From Todiramphus chloris collaris (lineage: Eukaryota; Chordata; Aves; Coraciiformes; Alcedinidae), in the NCBI GenBank assembly GCA_025345505.1, contig JANVCC010000261.1:1537486-1601485 (forward strand): a stretch of DNA of 64,000 bases. Direction: 5' to 3'. The notes beneath the pieces were generated by a model, which was not told where the DNA came from, made no database searches, and saw only the letters and a program-made list of their open reading frames with translations. The translations under genes and the position numbers were made by a program. Below, one piece after another: positions 29,801 through 35,300 of the stretch (positions are counted from its first letter, which is position 1; every line of letters begins with the position of its first letter).

Positions 29801-31785
29801 AACCCTGTCCAACCTGGCCTTGAATGCTTCCAGGGAGGGGGCACCCACAGCTTCTCTGGGCAACCTGTGCCAGTGTCTCACCACCCTCACTGTAAATAAT
29901 TTCTTCCTAATATCTGATCTAAATCTACCCTCATCCAGCTTGAAGCCATTACCCCTCATCCTATCCTTACAAGCCCTTGTAAGAAGTCCCTCCCCAGCTT
30001 TCTTGTAGATCCCCTTTAGATACTGGAAGGTCACTGGAAGGTCTCCCTGGAGCCTTCTCCAGGCTGAACAACCCCAACTCTTGCAGCCTGTCCCAATAGG
30101 AGAGGTGCTCCAGCCCTCTGAGCATCTTCACGGCCTCCTCTGGACCCACTCCAACAGTTTGATGTCCTAGGGAATCTGGTTTTATTAGTTCTCTTTTTGT
30201 CAGCAGTTAGTTTCCCTTAGAGGTTCTCAGTTCTTTTTGATGCCTACAAGTGAATTAGAATTACTGGGGCTGGAAAAGCCCTCTGAGATTAACAAGTACA
30301 GTCTGACCTAACATCACCACGCTGGCCAGACCATGGCACTCAGTGCCACATCCAGCCTGTCTTTACCCACAGCCAGGGACAGTGACCCCACCACCTCCCT
30401 GGGCAGCCCATTCCAGTGGCTGATCACCCTCTGTCAGGAAGGGCTTCCTGATACCCAACCTCAATCACTGATCCTGTTCAAGACACAACTGGCACGTGGA
30501 AGCAGGGGCATCAATAGCTGGGGAGTCCTTAAGGGCAGGACTGAGCACTTTTTTCAGCAGTTACTTAGATTCACTAAGTGAGAACTGCTTGGGGAAAGGG
30601 AAGAGGGAAGGGAAGGGGGACCTTGTCTCAAAGAGATTATATCAAAAGAATTATCATAAATCTGTAAGATTGAGAGGTATGTATCTGTGCTTGTTAAAAT
30701 CATCAAATACTCTCCCTGGGATTCTATTAGGGAACCTTGTTTTTGTCTTGGAGAGGGTAATTTCTGAGCCAGGTATGCACTGACTGTGACGGGTAAAATT
30801 GGATGAAACCCAGCCATCCCAACTTCAGAAAATTACTTAAATTACTGCATTTTTCCATCACTTTTTTTTTTTTTTTTGGGCTATGTTAACTTAAAAAAAT
30901 AACTTTTTTTCCAGATCATTGCTGCTGGAAATAGTGGTGCTGGGGAATTCCAGATATCAGTGACATCCAAGCAGCCTCTGTCTGCTGGGCAGTGGCATAC
31001 TGTCGCAGGTAGGCTGCATCGTACCAGTTCTTCTGAAACTTTGCAGGGGTGGTGGGCACAGAGCACTGCAGCTCCAGATTTTTATTAATCATTCCACTTC
31101 TGTTTACACTGAAAAGACTCTTCAGAACAATGTAAGTGTCACGTGTTAATTGAAGGTTTTACGGAAGGTGGGCTTTTGGGCTGTGTTTAGCCCCAGAGTA
31201 CCCAGATGTGTCAATCGGAACTTAAAATCTGGTTTTCCTATGAGTTAAACTTCAAGGCAGATGCTGTGTAAAAGTTCTGCCATATCCAGGTGATGCTTTA
31301 ACAGGGCTGAGAAAGAGTGCTCATTTACCTGCTTCTTCACAGTCTCTCAGAAAGAGAACACAGTGCAGCTAGCAGTGGACGCACAGAGTAACTATACCAC
31401 TGGACTCCCACCCTCTCCTCCTAGACGTGTGCATCAGCCACTCTACTTTGGCAAAATCCCAGGTAATATTAGTGCTTCTTGCTATCTCATGTATCTAGTG
31501 GCTTTCTTCCTTTCCAGAACAAAGGTCCCATTCGTGCGTGTAGTCATTCCTCTTCTGAAAGCCTTGCAATAACCACTGTTCTTTAAAGTCATTCTCATTT
31601 TATTAACTTGATCTTTCTAATTTATTTTTTTTTTTACAGAAAATTTGGAAGCACCGTGGCTTCCAGTTAAAGACCCCTTTTTTGGCTGTCTTCAGAATAT
31701 TAACATCAATGACAAACGTGTCTCCACCAAGAGGATTTCAGAGGTCCACGGCGTAGTGAGCTTGCATGGGTGCCCCGCGTGGTAA
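2754..31785 (+). CDS. LAMA3: Laminin subunit alpha-3, 3' portion (33 coding exons)
   Basis: Secreted basement-membrane protein, the alpha chain of laminin-332/311-type heterotrimers that anchor epithelia through integrins alpha3beta1 and alpha6beta4. I joined 33 exons by AG/GT borders and frame; they give 1,521 codons plus stop with no internal stop, entered two bases into a codon from an upstream exon outside the window. Order: end of the last EGF-like module (residues 1-20), coiled coil (about 20-581), LG1 (582-789), LG2 (790-959), LG3 (960-1118), linker (1119-1170), LG4 (to about 1330), LG5 (to 1521). Residues match remembered human LAMA3 closely, for example [20 protein letters not shown] at the start of LG1, [19 protein letters not shown] and [14 protein letters not shown]. 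The match is to LAMA3 rather than LAMA1, 2, 4 or 5, and TTC39C downstream supports this. The human short isoform has 1,713 residues as I recall, so about 190 N-terminal residues lie upstream. The copy appears intact. Confidence 0.96.
3184..3335 (+). CDS. LAMA3: LAMA3 window exon 2 (coiled-coil start)
   Basis: Acceptor ccctgcag, donor gtaggc. Residues 17-67, beginning [13 protein letters not shown]. The CDSCV pair of cysteines marks the top of the laminin coiled coil, where the three chains are disulfide linked; the heptad-like helix starts here. Confidence 0.93.
3864..3974 (+). CDS. LAMA3: LAMA3 window exon 3 (coiled coil)
   Basis: Acceptor ttttccag after a long T tract, donor gtgact. Residues 68-104, starting [20 protein letters not shown], which follows human NQLLNYRSAISNHGSKIEGL. 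Whole number of codons (37). Confidence 0.92.
4074..4185 (+). CDS. LAMA3: LAMA3 window exon 4 (coiled coil)
   Basis: Acceptor cttgctag, donor gtaaaa. Residues 105-141, [15 protein letters not shown] onward; ends one base into a codon. The preceding intron is only 99 bases. Confidence 0.92.
4636..4803 (+). CDS. LAMA3: LAMA3 window exon 5 (coiled coil)
   Basis: Acceptor ttttttccag, donor gtaagg. Residues 142-197, including [20 protein letters not shown], close to human WAEAQRMMRELRNRNFGKHL. Confidence 0.94.
4940..5272 (-). mobile_element. CR1 LINE fragment, antisense
   Basis: Starts ggaatcatagaatgtcttga and carries the gttggaagggacc and ctgccatgggcagggacacc blocks typical of the CR1 3' UTR in reverse. 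Lies in the intron after window exon 5. Confidence 0.9.
5390..5452 (+). mobile_element. Short CR1 3' tail, sense
   Basis: Only the last ~60 bases are kept: gttggacttgatgatcttaa through gactctatgaatct. Independent of, and opposite in orientation to, the CR1 just upstream. Confidence 0.75.
5453..6280. other. LAMA3 intron remainder, no feature seen
   Basis: Part of the intron after window exon 5, beyond its two CR1 pieces. No conserved or repeated structure seen. Confidence 0.6.
6281..6477 (+). CDS. LAMA3: LAMA3 window exon 6 (coiled coil)
   Basis: Acceptor ggtcttgcag, donor gtaatg. Residues 198-263, including [19 protein letters not shown] (human [19 protein letters not shown]). Confidence 0.94.
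6478..7727. other. LAMA3 intron, no feature seen
   Basis: 1.25-kb intron between window exons 6 and 7; no repeat or further exon recognised. Confidence 0.6.
7728..7844 (+). CDS. LAMA3: LAMA3 window exon 7 (coiled coil)
   Basis: Acceptor ttcctcag, donor gtacag. Residues 264-302, starting [19 protein letters not shown] and ending LGLLQKSKE. Exactly 39 codons. Confidence 0.92.
8356..8510 (+). CDS. LAMA3: LAMA3 window exon 8 (coiled coil)
   Basis: Acceptor acccctag, donor gtatgt. Residues 303-353, including [16 protein letters not shown] (human EKHARSLQELAKQLEE). Ends two bases into a codon completed in the next exon. Confidence 0.94.
8511..9862. other. LAMA3 intron with one poly-T run
   Basis: 1.35-kb intron between window exons 8 and 9. 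Apart from the T run at 9262 nothing stands out. Confidence 0.6.
9262..9282 (+). repeat. Poly-T run (21 T)
   Basis: Uninterrupted T tract in the intron between window exons 8 and 9; simple repeat with no attached SINE seen. Confidence 0.9.
9863..10004 (+). CDS. LAMA3: LAMA3 window exon 9 (coiled coil)
   Basis: Acceptor ttcccacag, donor gtaagt. Residues 354-401, including [20 protein letters not shown] (human ATAYENILNAIKAAEDAANR). Confidence 0.94.
10605..10704 (+). CDS. LAMA3: LAMA3 window exon 10 (coiled coil)
   Basis: Acceptor attaccag, donor gtacca. Residues 402-434, starting [20 protein letters not shown]; one base carries over. Confidence 0.92.
10746..10796 (+). repeat. 17-bp unit repeated three times
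   Basis: gggtagattaggctgta occurs three times without change, then the repeat breaks off in gggtagctta. It directly precedes a CR1 tail. Confidence 0.92.
10812..10888 (+). mobile_element. CR1 3' tail, sense
   Basis: cctgccctggcaggggagtt through aacactctgtgattctgtga is the CR1 terminal block. The element is reduced to ~77 bases. Confidence 0.85.
11216..11332 (+). CDS. LAMA3: LAMA3 window exon 11 (coiled coil)
   Basis: Acceptor gttttgcag, donor gtcagt. Residues 435-473, ending [13 protein letters not shown] (human LTTLRDGLHGIQR). Confidence 0.92.
11420..11599 (+). CDS. LAMA3: LAMA3 window exon 12 (coiled coil)
   Basis: Acceptor tgtgttccag, donor gtattg. Residues 474-533, including [17 protein letters not shown] and [17 protein letters not shown]. 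The preceding intron is 87 bases; the following one is about 2.5 kb and full of CR1. Confidence 0.93.
11800..12412 (+). mobile_element. CR1 LINE with end of the reverse-transcriptase ORF, sense
   Basis: Encodes [20 protein letters not shown] in sense, the C-terminal CR1 reverse-transcriptase region, then jumps to the 3' UTR (cttacccagagaggttgtgg) and ends at gatgctgtgattt. Shorter than a continuous copy, so internally deleted; diverged and clearly older than its neighbours. Confidence 0.88.
12914..13745 (-). mobile_element. CR1 LINE, antisense, young-looking
   Basis: Read in reverse it encodes [18 protein letters not shown] and [20 protein letters not shown], the end of CR1 ORF2, followed by the 3' UTR and the terminal catgctgtgattctatg block. 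The first ~600 bases form an inverted repeat of about 95% identity with 16200-16797. Confidence 0.92.
14110..14252 (+). CDS. LAMA3: LAMA3 window exon 13 (end of coiled coil)
   Basis: Acceptor cgttgcag, donor gtctgt. Residues 534-581, including [20 protein letters not shown] and [15 protein letters not shown], the last helix before LG1. It lies between two inverted CR1 copies (see findings). Confidence 0.94.
14301..14687 (-). mobile_element. Solo LTR of an avian endogenous retrovirus
   Basis: Starts TGTCGTGGTTTAAGCCCAGC and ends CCCAGCACA, giving TG...CA ends. It is flanked on both sides by the same 5 bases, GACAC (14296-14300 and 14688-14692). It resembles the common Neoavian LTRs read in reverse, so sense is probably minus. 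No internal region remains. The 5-bp duplication would fit an ERVL-like family, but the family is not certain. Confidence 0.75.
15657..15833 (+). CDS. LAMA3: LAMA3 window exon 14 (LG1 start)
   Basis: Acceptor gttaacag, donor gtaggt. Residues 582-640, [20 protein letters not shown] onward; near-identical to human VAVPMRFNGKSGVEVRLPND. First LG domain, part of the LG1-3 integrin-binding unit. Confidence 0.96.
16200..16797 (+). mobile_element. CR1 LINE, sense, young-looking
   Basis: Encodes the end of CR1 ORF2 ([18 protein letters not shown] and [19 protein letters not shown] in one frame) and continues into a complete 3' UTR ending ccatgctgtgattctgtgat. 5'-truncated. Inverted partner of 12914-13510. 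Confidence 0.93.
17632..17783 (+). CDS. LAMA3: LAMA3 window exon 15 (LG1)
   Basis: Acceptor ctattcttag, donor gtatga. Residues 641-690, [20 protein letters not shown] onward, with [16 protein letters not shown] near the end (human TKSETKEAVMDRVKFQ). Confidence 0.94.
17882..18044 (+). CDS. LAMA3: LAMA3 window exon 16 (LG1)
   Basis: Acceptor tggttttag, donor gtacaa; preceded by a 98-base intron. Residues 691-745, ending [20 protein letters not shown], matching human [20 protein letters not shown]. Confidence 0.95.
18501..18634 (+). CDS. LAMA3: LAMA3 window exon 17 (LG1 end)
   Basis: Acceptor tctcttgcag, donor gtacaa. Residues 746-789, including [14 protein letters not shown] and [13 protein letters not shown]; two cysteines match the conserved LG disulfide pair. 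Confidence 0.95.
19151..19301 (+). CDS. LAMA3: LAMA3 window exon 18 (LG2 start)
   Basis: Acceptor attcttccag, donor gtaatt. Residues 790-840, including [19 protein letters not shown] and [15 protein letters not shown] (human QTIQTTVDRGLLFFA). Confidence 0.95.
19478..19558 (+). mobile_element. CR1 3' tail, sense
   Basis: ggttggactcgatcattatg through ctctggttctgtgat; about 80 bases of the CR1 3' end in the intron after window exon 18. Confidence 0.8.
20148..20267 (+). CDS. LAMA3: LAMA3 window exon 19 (LG2)
   Basis: Acceptor ccactgcag, donor gtatgt. Residues 841-880, [20 protein letters not shown] onward (human DRFISLNIEDGKLMVRYKLN). Exactly 40 codons. Confidence 0.94.
21162..21280 (+). CDS. 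LAMA3: LAMA3 window exon 20 (LG2)
   Basis: Acceptor gcttatttcag, donor gtaact. Residues 881-919, ending [16 protein letters not shown] (human STYYLGGIPIAIRER). Confidence 0.94.
21613..21730 (+). CDS. LAMA3: LAMA3 window exon 21 (LG2 end)
   Basis: Acceptor gaaaccag, donor gtaact. Residues 920-959, [17 protein letters not shown] onward and [12 protein letters not shown] at the end, with the LG2 cysteine pair. Confidence 0.95.
21893..21909 (+). repeat. (TA)n microsatellite
   Basis: tatatatatatatata block inside a longer AT-rich stretch (about 21870-21935), in the intron after window exon 21. Confidence 0.8.
22792..22932 (+). CDS. LAMA3: LAMA3 window exon 22 (LG3 start)
   Basis: Residues 960-1006, [20 protein letters not shown] onward (human LVRSASFSRGGQLSF). 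Two AGs lie 8 bases apart at the acceptor; only the first (22790-22791) keeps the frame. Donor gtatga. Confidence 0.92.
23560..23690 (+). CDS. LAMA3: LAMA3 window exon 23 (LG3)
   Basis: Acceptor cttttatag, donor gtgagt. Residues 1007-1049, [20 protein letters not shown] onward. Less conserved than other LG exons; LEIKL and HYVTVM align with human LQVTL and HYVSVI. Confidence 0.87.
23749..24461 (+). mobile_element. Possible old LTR
   Basis: TGTCCTGGTTTGAGCTAGAA resembles the terminal bases of the two LTRs at 47-50 kb. A possible 5-bp duplication TAAAA lies at 23744-23748 and 24462-24466, giving 713 bases, close to the LTR at 48979. But the flank is A-rich and I see no clear interior similarity, so only the first ~25 bases are convincing. 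Confidence 0.25.
24571..24702 (+). CDS. LAMA3: LAMA3 window exon 24 (LG3)
   Basis: Acceptor ctttctttcag, donor gtattt. Residues 1050-1093, ending [18 protein letters not shown] (human LRLGGSNFEGCISNVFVQ). Confidence 0.94.
24703..26313. other. LAMA3 intron, one CR1 tail
   Basis: 1.6-kb intron between window exons 24 and 25. A T-rich stretch with several ggttt units lies around 26000-26042. Confidence 0.55.
25293..25390 (-). mobile_element. CR1 3' tail, antisense
   Basis: aaccacggaatgttttggct, then ttggaaggcacctttaaaga and tagtccaacc: a diverged CR1 tail in reverse, in the intron after window exon 24. Confidence 0.8.
26314..26458 (+). CDS. LAMA3: LAMA3 window exon 25 (LG3 end and linker)
   Basis: Acceptor catccctctag, donor gtatgc. 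Residues 1094-1142. GVSLGAC closes LG3 (human DVSLGGC), then the LG3-LG4 linker [16 protein letters not shown] begins and ends at KMLQ. In human the chain is cleaved in this linker. Confidence 0.93.
26748..26908 (+). CDS. LAMA3: LAMA3 window exon 26 (linker and LG4 start)
   Basis: Acceptor ctcttacag, donor gtaata. Residues 1143-1195, [20 protein letters not shown] onward, then [16 protein letters not shown], which aligns with human LQFGDIPTSHLLFKLP at the start of LG4. The linker part is strongly diverged. Confidence 0.9.
27309..27498 (+). CDS. LAMA3: LAMA3 window exon 27 (LG4)
   Basis: Acceptor ccactacag, donor gtaagt. Residues 1196-1259, including [34 protein letters not shown] and YNDGQWHT. 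The middle stretch corresponds to the mammalian LG4 segment reported to bind heparin and syndecan. Confidence 0.95.
27797..27937 (+). CDS. LAMA3: LAMA3 window exon 28 (LG4)
   Basis: Residues 1260-1306, [20 protein letters not shown] onward (human [20 protein letters not shown]). The acceptor (gccaag) has a poor pyrimidine tract, but frame and homology fix it. Donor gtaaag. Confidence 0.93.
28554..28713 (+). CDS. LAMA3: LAMA3 window exon 29 (LG4 end, LG5 start)
   Basis: Acceptor attctttcag, donor gtaagc. Residues 1307-1359, [25 protein letters not shown] and [14 protein letters not shown] (human KGIYFSEEGGHVVL). Confidence 0.95.
28816..28912 (+). repeat. Degenerate tandem repeat next to a splice acceptor
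   Basis: tgatcattcttct recurs at 28816, 28841 and 28866 and as tgatcactcttct at 28880 (spacings 25, 25, 14). The array supplies the pyrimidine tract for LAMA3 window exon 30. Confidence 0.8.
28913..29040 (+). CDS. LAMA3: LAMA3 window exon 30 (LG5)
   Basis: Acceptor tctccacag, donor gtaagc. Residues 1360-1402, including [20 protein letters not shown] (human [20 protein letters not shown]). A degenerate repeat fills the 100 bases before it. Confidence 0.95.
29700..30165 (-). mobile_element. CR1 LINE fragment, antisense
   Basis: gattcatagaatggtttggg through ccctctgagcatcttcacgg: CR1 3' UTR plus the end of ORF2 in reverse ([15 protein letters not shown] reads on the minus strand). Confidence 0.92.
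30255..30470 (-). mobile_element. Older CR1 fragment, antisense
   Basis: ggctggaaaagccctctgag, later cctccctgggcagcccattc and ggaagggcttcctgatac: a more diverged CR1 3' region 90 bases beyond the younger copy. A separate subfamily, so probably a separate insertion. Confidence 0.75.
30915..31008 (+). CDS. LAMA3: LAMA3 window exon 31 (LG5)
   Basis: Acceptor ttttttccag, donor gtaggc. Residues 1403-1433, ending [13 protein letters not shown] (human KQSLCDGQWHSVA). The preceding intron is about 1.9 kb and holds CR1 DNA. Confidence 0.93.
31343..31462 (+). CDS. LAMA3: LAMA3 window exon 32 (LG5)
   Basis: Acceptor cttcttcacag, donor gtaata. Residues 1434-1473, including [20 protein letters not shown] and [10 protein letters not shown], following human LELDTDSSYTAGQIPFPPAS. 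Confidence 0.94.
31640..31785 (+). CDS. LAMA3: LAMA3 last coding exon (LG5 end, stop)
   Basis: Acceptor tttttttacag. Residues 1474-1521, including [17 protein letters not shown] and ending [14 protein letters not shown] then TAA, close to human EVQGPVSLNGCPDQ stop. The final cysteine pairs with FFGC in the LG fold. Confidence 0.96.
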
Positions 31786-32365
31786 CTTCGCTGTTAAAAT
31801 ACTCACACGTGGGTCAGGTTGGGTCTGCTGGAGTACTTACTGTGGGAACTCATGCAACCTGGGTTCCCCTTCTGCTGAGCACGGTGGCACTGCCTTCAGC
31901 CTGGTTACTCAGAACAGCTGGTGAGCAAATGCATCCTCTGGATGTGGACCGTGTCAAGACGCGTGAAAAGCATTTGCTTTGATGCAACTCCCCTTTTAAA
32001 TGTTATTAATTTCCAAGGTAATCCCTTGTGCCTTTTGAAATAGATGCAGAAAACACAATTGTATATACCCTGCTGGGCCAAATTCTGCTCTCACCCACAC
32101 CAGCCTAGACTTGAGTAGCTCCAGTGTCTTAAATTTTGGAAATTTGCCTTAATGCTGGTCATCTTGAGAGCAAATTTGATCCACTAATATAAAGAATTTT
32201 ATAAAAAGATATAAATCTCTTTGGATTGATGTTTATACAGAAATGTACATTAATGTTAAAGTAATAATATAAATGGAGTTTGAAGCACTTTAAGGAGTGA
32301 AACTCGAAGTTTGTTACAACGTTAGGAATTCTGGGGCCAAATAAATGCAGTATGTTCTTAAACCC
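31786..32365 (+). other. LAMA3: LAMA3 3' untranslated region (approximate end)
   Basis: Non-coding sequence after the LAMA3 stop, AT-rich in its second half. The end is placed about 20 bases after the AATAAA at 32340. This is inferred from sequence only; other ends further on are possible. Confidence 0.6.
32340..32345 (+). terminator. LAMA3: AATAAA polyadenylation signal of LAMA3
   Basis: Canonical AATAAA about 555 bases after the stop, followed by a T-rich stretch (32371-32412) that could serve as the downstream element. Confidence 0.6.
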
Positions 32366-35300
32366 ATCCATTTTCTCCTTTGGTTATTTTAACCTGGTGT
32401 TTCCTTTTTTTTGGTGCTTTTCACAGGCTGCTAAATCCTGCTTGCTTTATGCAGCTATTTCTGTAGCTTTAAGAAATTGTTTTGCCTGACTAAGCAGGAG
32501 TCCATCATCTCTGCTTATTAGAATTTGGTTATATAAAACCCTTAGAAAGAGAATAACTTTTCTTGTAATCTTCAGAGCCAGAAAATCTCCTTCATAGGCT
32601 TGTGGCTCTTTCTTTTTTTTTCATTCTGATTAAAGACAAAAAGTTATCTTGGGAACAGCAGTTGTACCTGCTACAGTTATGCAGCATGAACTGCAGGACC
32701 AAATCAGCAGAACTGCTTTCTTTGACATTCAGAGCTTTCCTTCGTTACCTGATGGTGACCCATGGTGGAGGGCAGGGAACCCAGCTTGCTTTCTTCTTCT
32801 GAATGCAGAGCTTGACTGAACAGACTTGGCAAGGCAGCTTTTCCCACTGTCATTCAGAAGCAGCGTTTTGATAGTTACATTTTTATTTTCATTTTTTCCA
32901 ATTCCCTGCTGCCTGCCCTTTTGCAAAATGAAAACGTTTTCTAAGGCTGGTCTGAGACAGGAGCAGACAGTGATGCAAAGAAACCCTCCTCCCCAATGTT
33001 TGCTCCCACCTTCCCCTGCTGCCTTGTTCAAGGTGCAGCAGCTTGTCCTCAGTCTCTTTGGAATGAGGTGTTAAATGGATTAGTAGAAGATACCAGACAG
33101 ATAGCCCTTATGGCTTTGGGCATTAATTCTTTATCAAATGTTGCCAGCTTTGCAGGGTGGCAGAAGTGTCAGAAAGCTGTTCACACCAAATCCTGCGCTT
33201 GCTTCTTATTTTACGGCGATTCTCTTACAGGCAAGTCTGTGTTCACGCCGAAGTTTCTCAGCTGTAGAGCTAATTTTGCAGGGAATGGGAAGCAGTGAAA
33301 TCATGCCAGGGTTGAGGGCTCTGAGGGAGCAGAGGATTGGCATGTAGTGGCACAACCCTGTCTCTGGAGATGTGCTGGAGAAGCAGCTTCTCCCACAGGG
33401 CTGCCTGTCACGTGGGACAGAAACACCCATCAGCCTGTGGGTTGGGGGGCTTGGAAATCATCTTCCCAGGTAGCAACAACTCAATTCTTTCTATGTGTAA
33501 AGCCCCCTGCCTTTGAAATAGATTGTCAAATACTCAGGTGACCACAACTGGGGAACTGCTCCACTGATGACTGGCCTTAGTTGGCACTGAAAATTTCCAC
33601 ATGGAGAAAGGAAGAGCAGTGAAACTTTATGAAGCAACATTTCGTATCTCACGCCCACCAGACTGCTCTCCGAAGCAGACTTTCCCTAGTCACAAAAAAG
33701 TCTTTTCCTTCTTCCCTTCCCCCCTCAGAAAAAGGAAACCTGGGAAAGAGGTTTACCTCCCAACCTGAGCCAGCCCTGAATTTCAATTCCTTTCCATCTG
33801 ATTTTATCAGAATTATTTTAATTCTGACAAGAAGAAATGAAGAATGTATAAAGACTTGGGTAAATAATAATTACTAATCACTGTAACTTTTAACTCAAAT
33901 ACAAACCCAATGCCTAACAAAAAAAAAAAAAAGAGAGATATCTCTCTGGTTTTAAGGTTCTTGGTGGCTGTTTTTTCCTTCCACTTGGATTTTTCTTGGA
34001 TTTCTTTACTTGGATTGCTTCCTTAGAGCCACGCTGTCACTTTGTTGGGACAATCAAAAAAAGCCAGCTGGAGTTACCAATTTTGTACTTCAACGTAGAT
34101 AAATCCACATGAGGCTGATAAACACTTGGTAAAAAAAAAACCCTTTTTGATCCTGCAGAGACAGTGGATATTCTTTACACGAGAGAAGAACTTTTCCTGT
34201 TTAGTCTGCTGAAGGATTGTTGTTCCTGAGGAAATCCACCCAGCCGCTGAACTGTATTTCGCTCATCACCTCTTTTGTGCTTAGAATATTCTGAATTTTC
34301 TCACATGGGAAACTTCATCTGGAAAACAAGAGCCTGCATTTTTCAAGCATCTCAAGGCACGAGTGGTAGACAGTGTCAGTTGTAAAGAGTCCACGCTCTT
34401 TCCCATTGTGTTTAGATCCAAATCCCAGCTCGATTACAGACGGGCAGCAGATGTCCTCACCAGACTAAACCACGTTGGTATTGCTACTGCCAAATCTCTC
34501 TCTTGTCCCTGTAAGTACCAAGGGCAAAGGGCTCTTCTCCAGAGAATTTGGATTAGATGTAATAGGATCATGTTATCTGAGGTGGATGACACTGAGGTCC
34601 GTGAGTTCCCGTTTATTAGGACTACAAAGCACAGCCAGATTAATAGGAGCTGAAAGACAGTTAGGAAGCCTAACACTGAGAACTAGCAAAGAAAATGAAA
34701 TAGATGACAAGGTGCCGTAGAAGGAAATACACATTCACTGTAGAAAAAAGCATATATATACAAGGAAAATATTTCTCCTTTTCCCTGCTTATAAATGATA
34801 TTGTAACTTAGGTTTCTAATAACAAAAGCTTCCAAGTAAAACTTCTTAAGTCTTCCCATATCTGAGCTTGAAGGTCTGTGCTTTTGTTACTGTGGAGCTT
34901 TCGTGTAAATCACTGAGCCATTGACCTTTCACTCCGCCAGCAGAAACACAAACTGGGTGAGTGAACTTCTGCTTTTATAACTGCTTCTTTGGAGTCACCT
35001 GCAAGCCAACTCACTTTAGCTCTCCCTCCTTCTAGTAGCTTTGTCTCTTCTGGAGTCCTCTGAATTACTTGGGTTTTTTTCCTACCCTCTGCTTCCTTTC
35101 TGCCTCTCATAAAATAGCCTGGAAAATGTGGTCTTACTGAAAATGCATTATGGCTTTGTAATGAACTCGTGCCATGCTTTTTGCCTCTTGGTGGTTTCCT
35201 CATTTAAAACAACCCCTGCATCTTTCTCTGATGATATACAGAAATTTAGGGCACAGTGGTCCAGTCTTCTGTAAATCCAAATTCTGTACTTTCTAAAAAT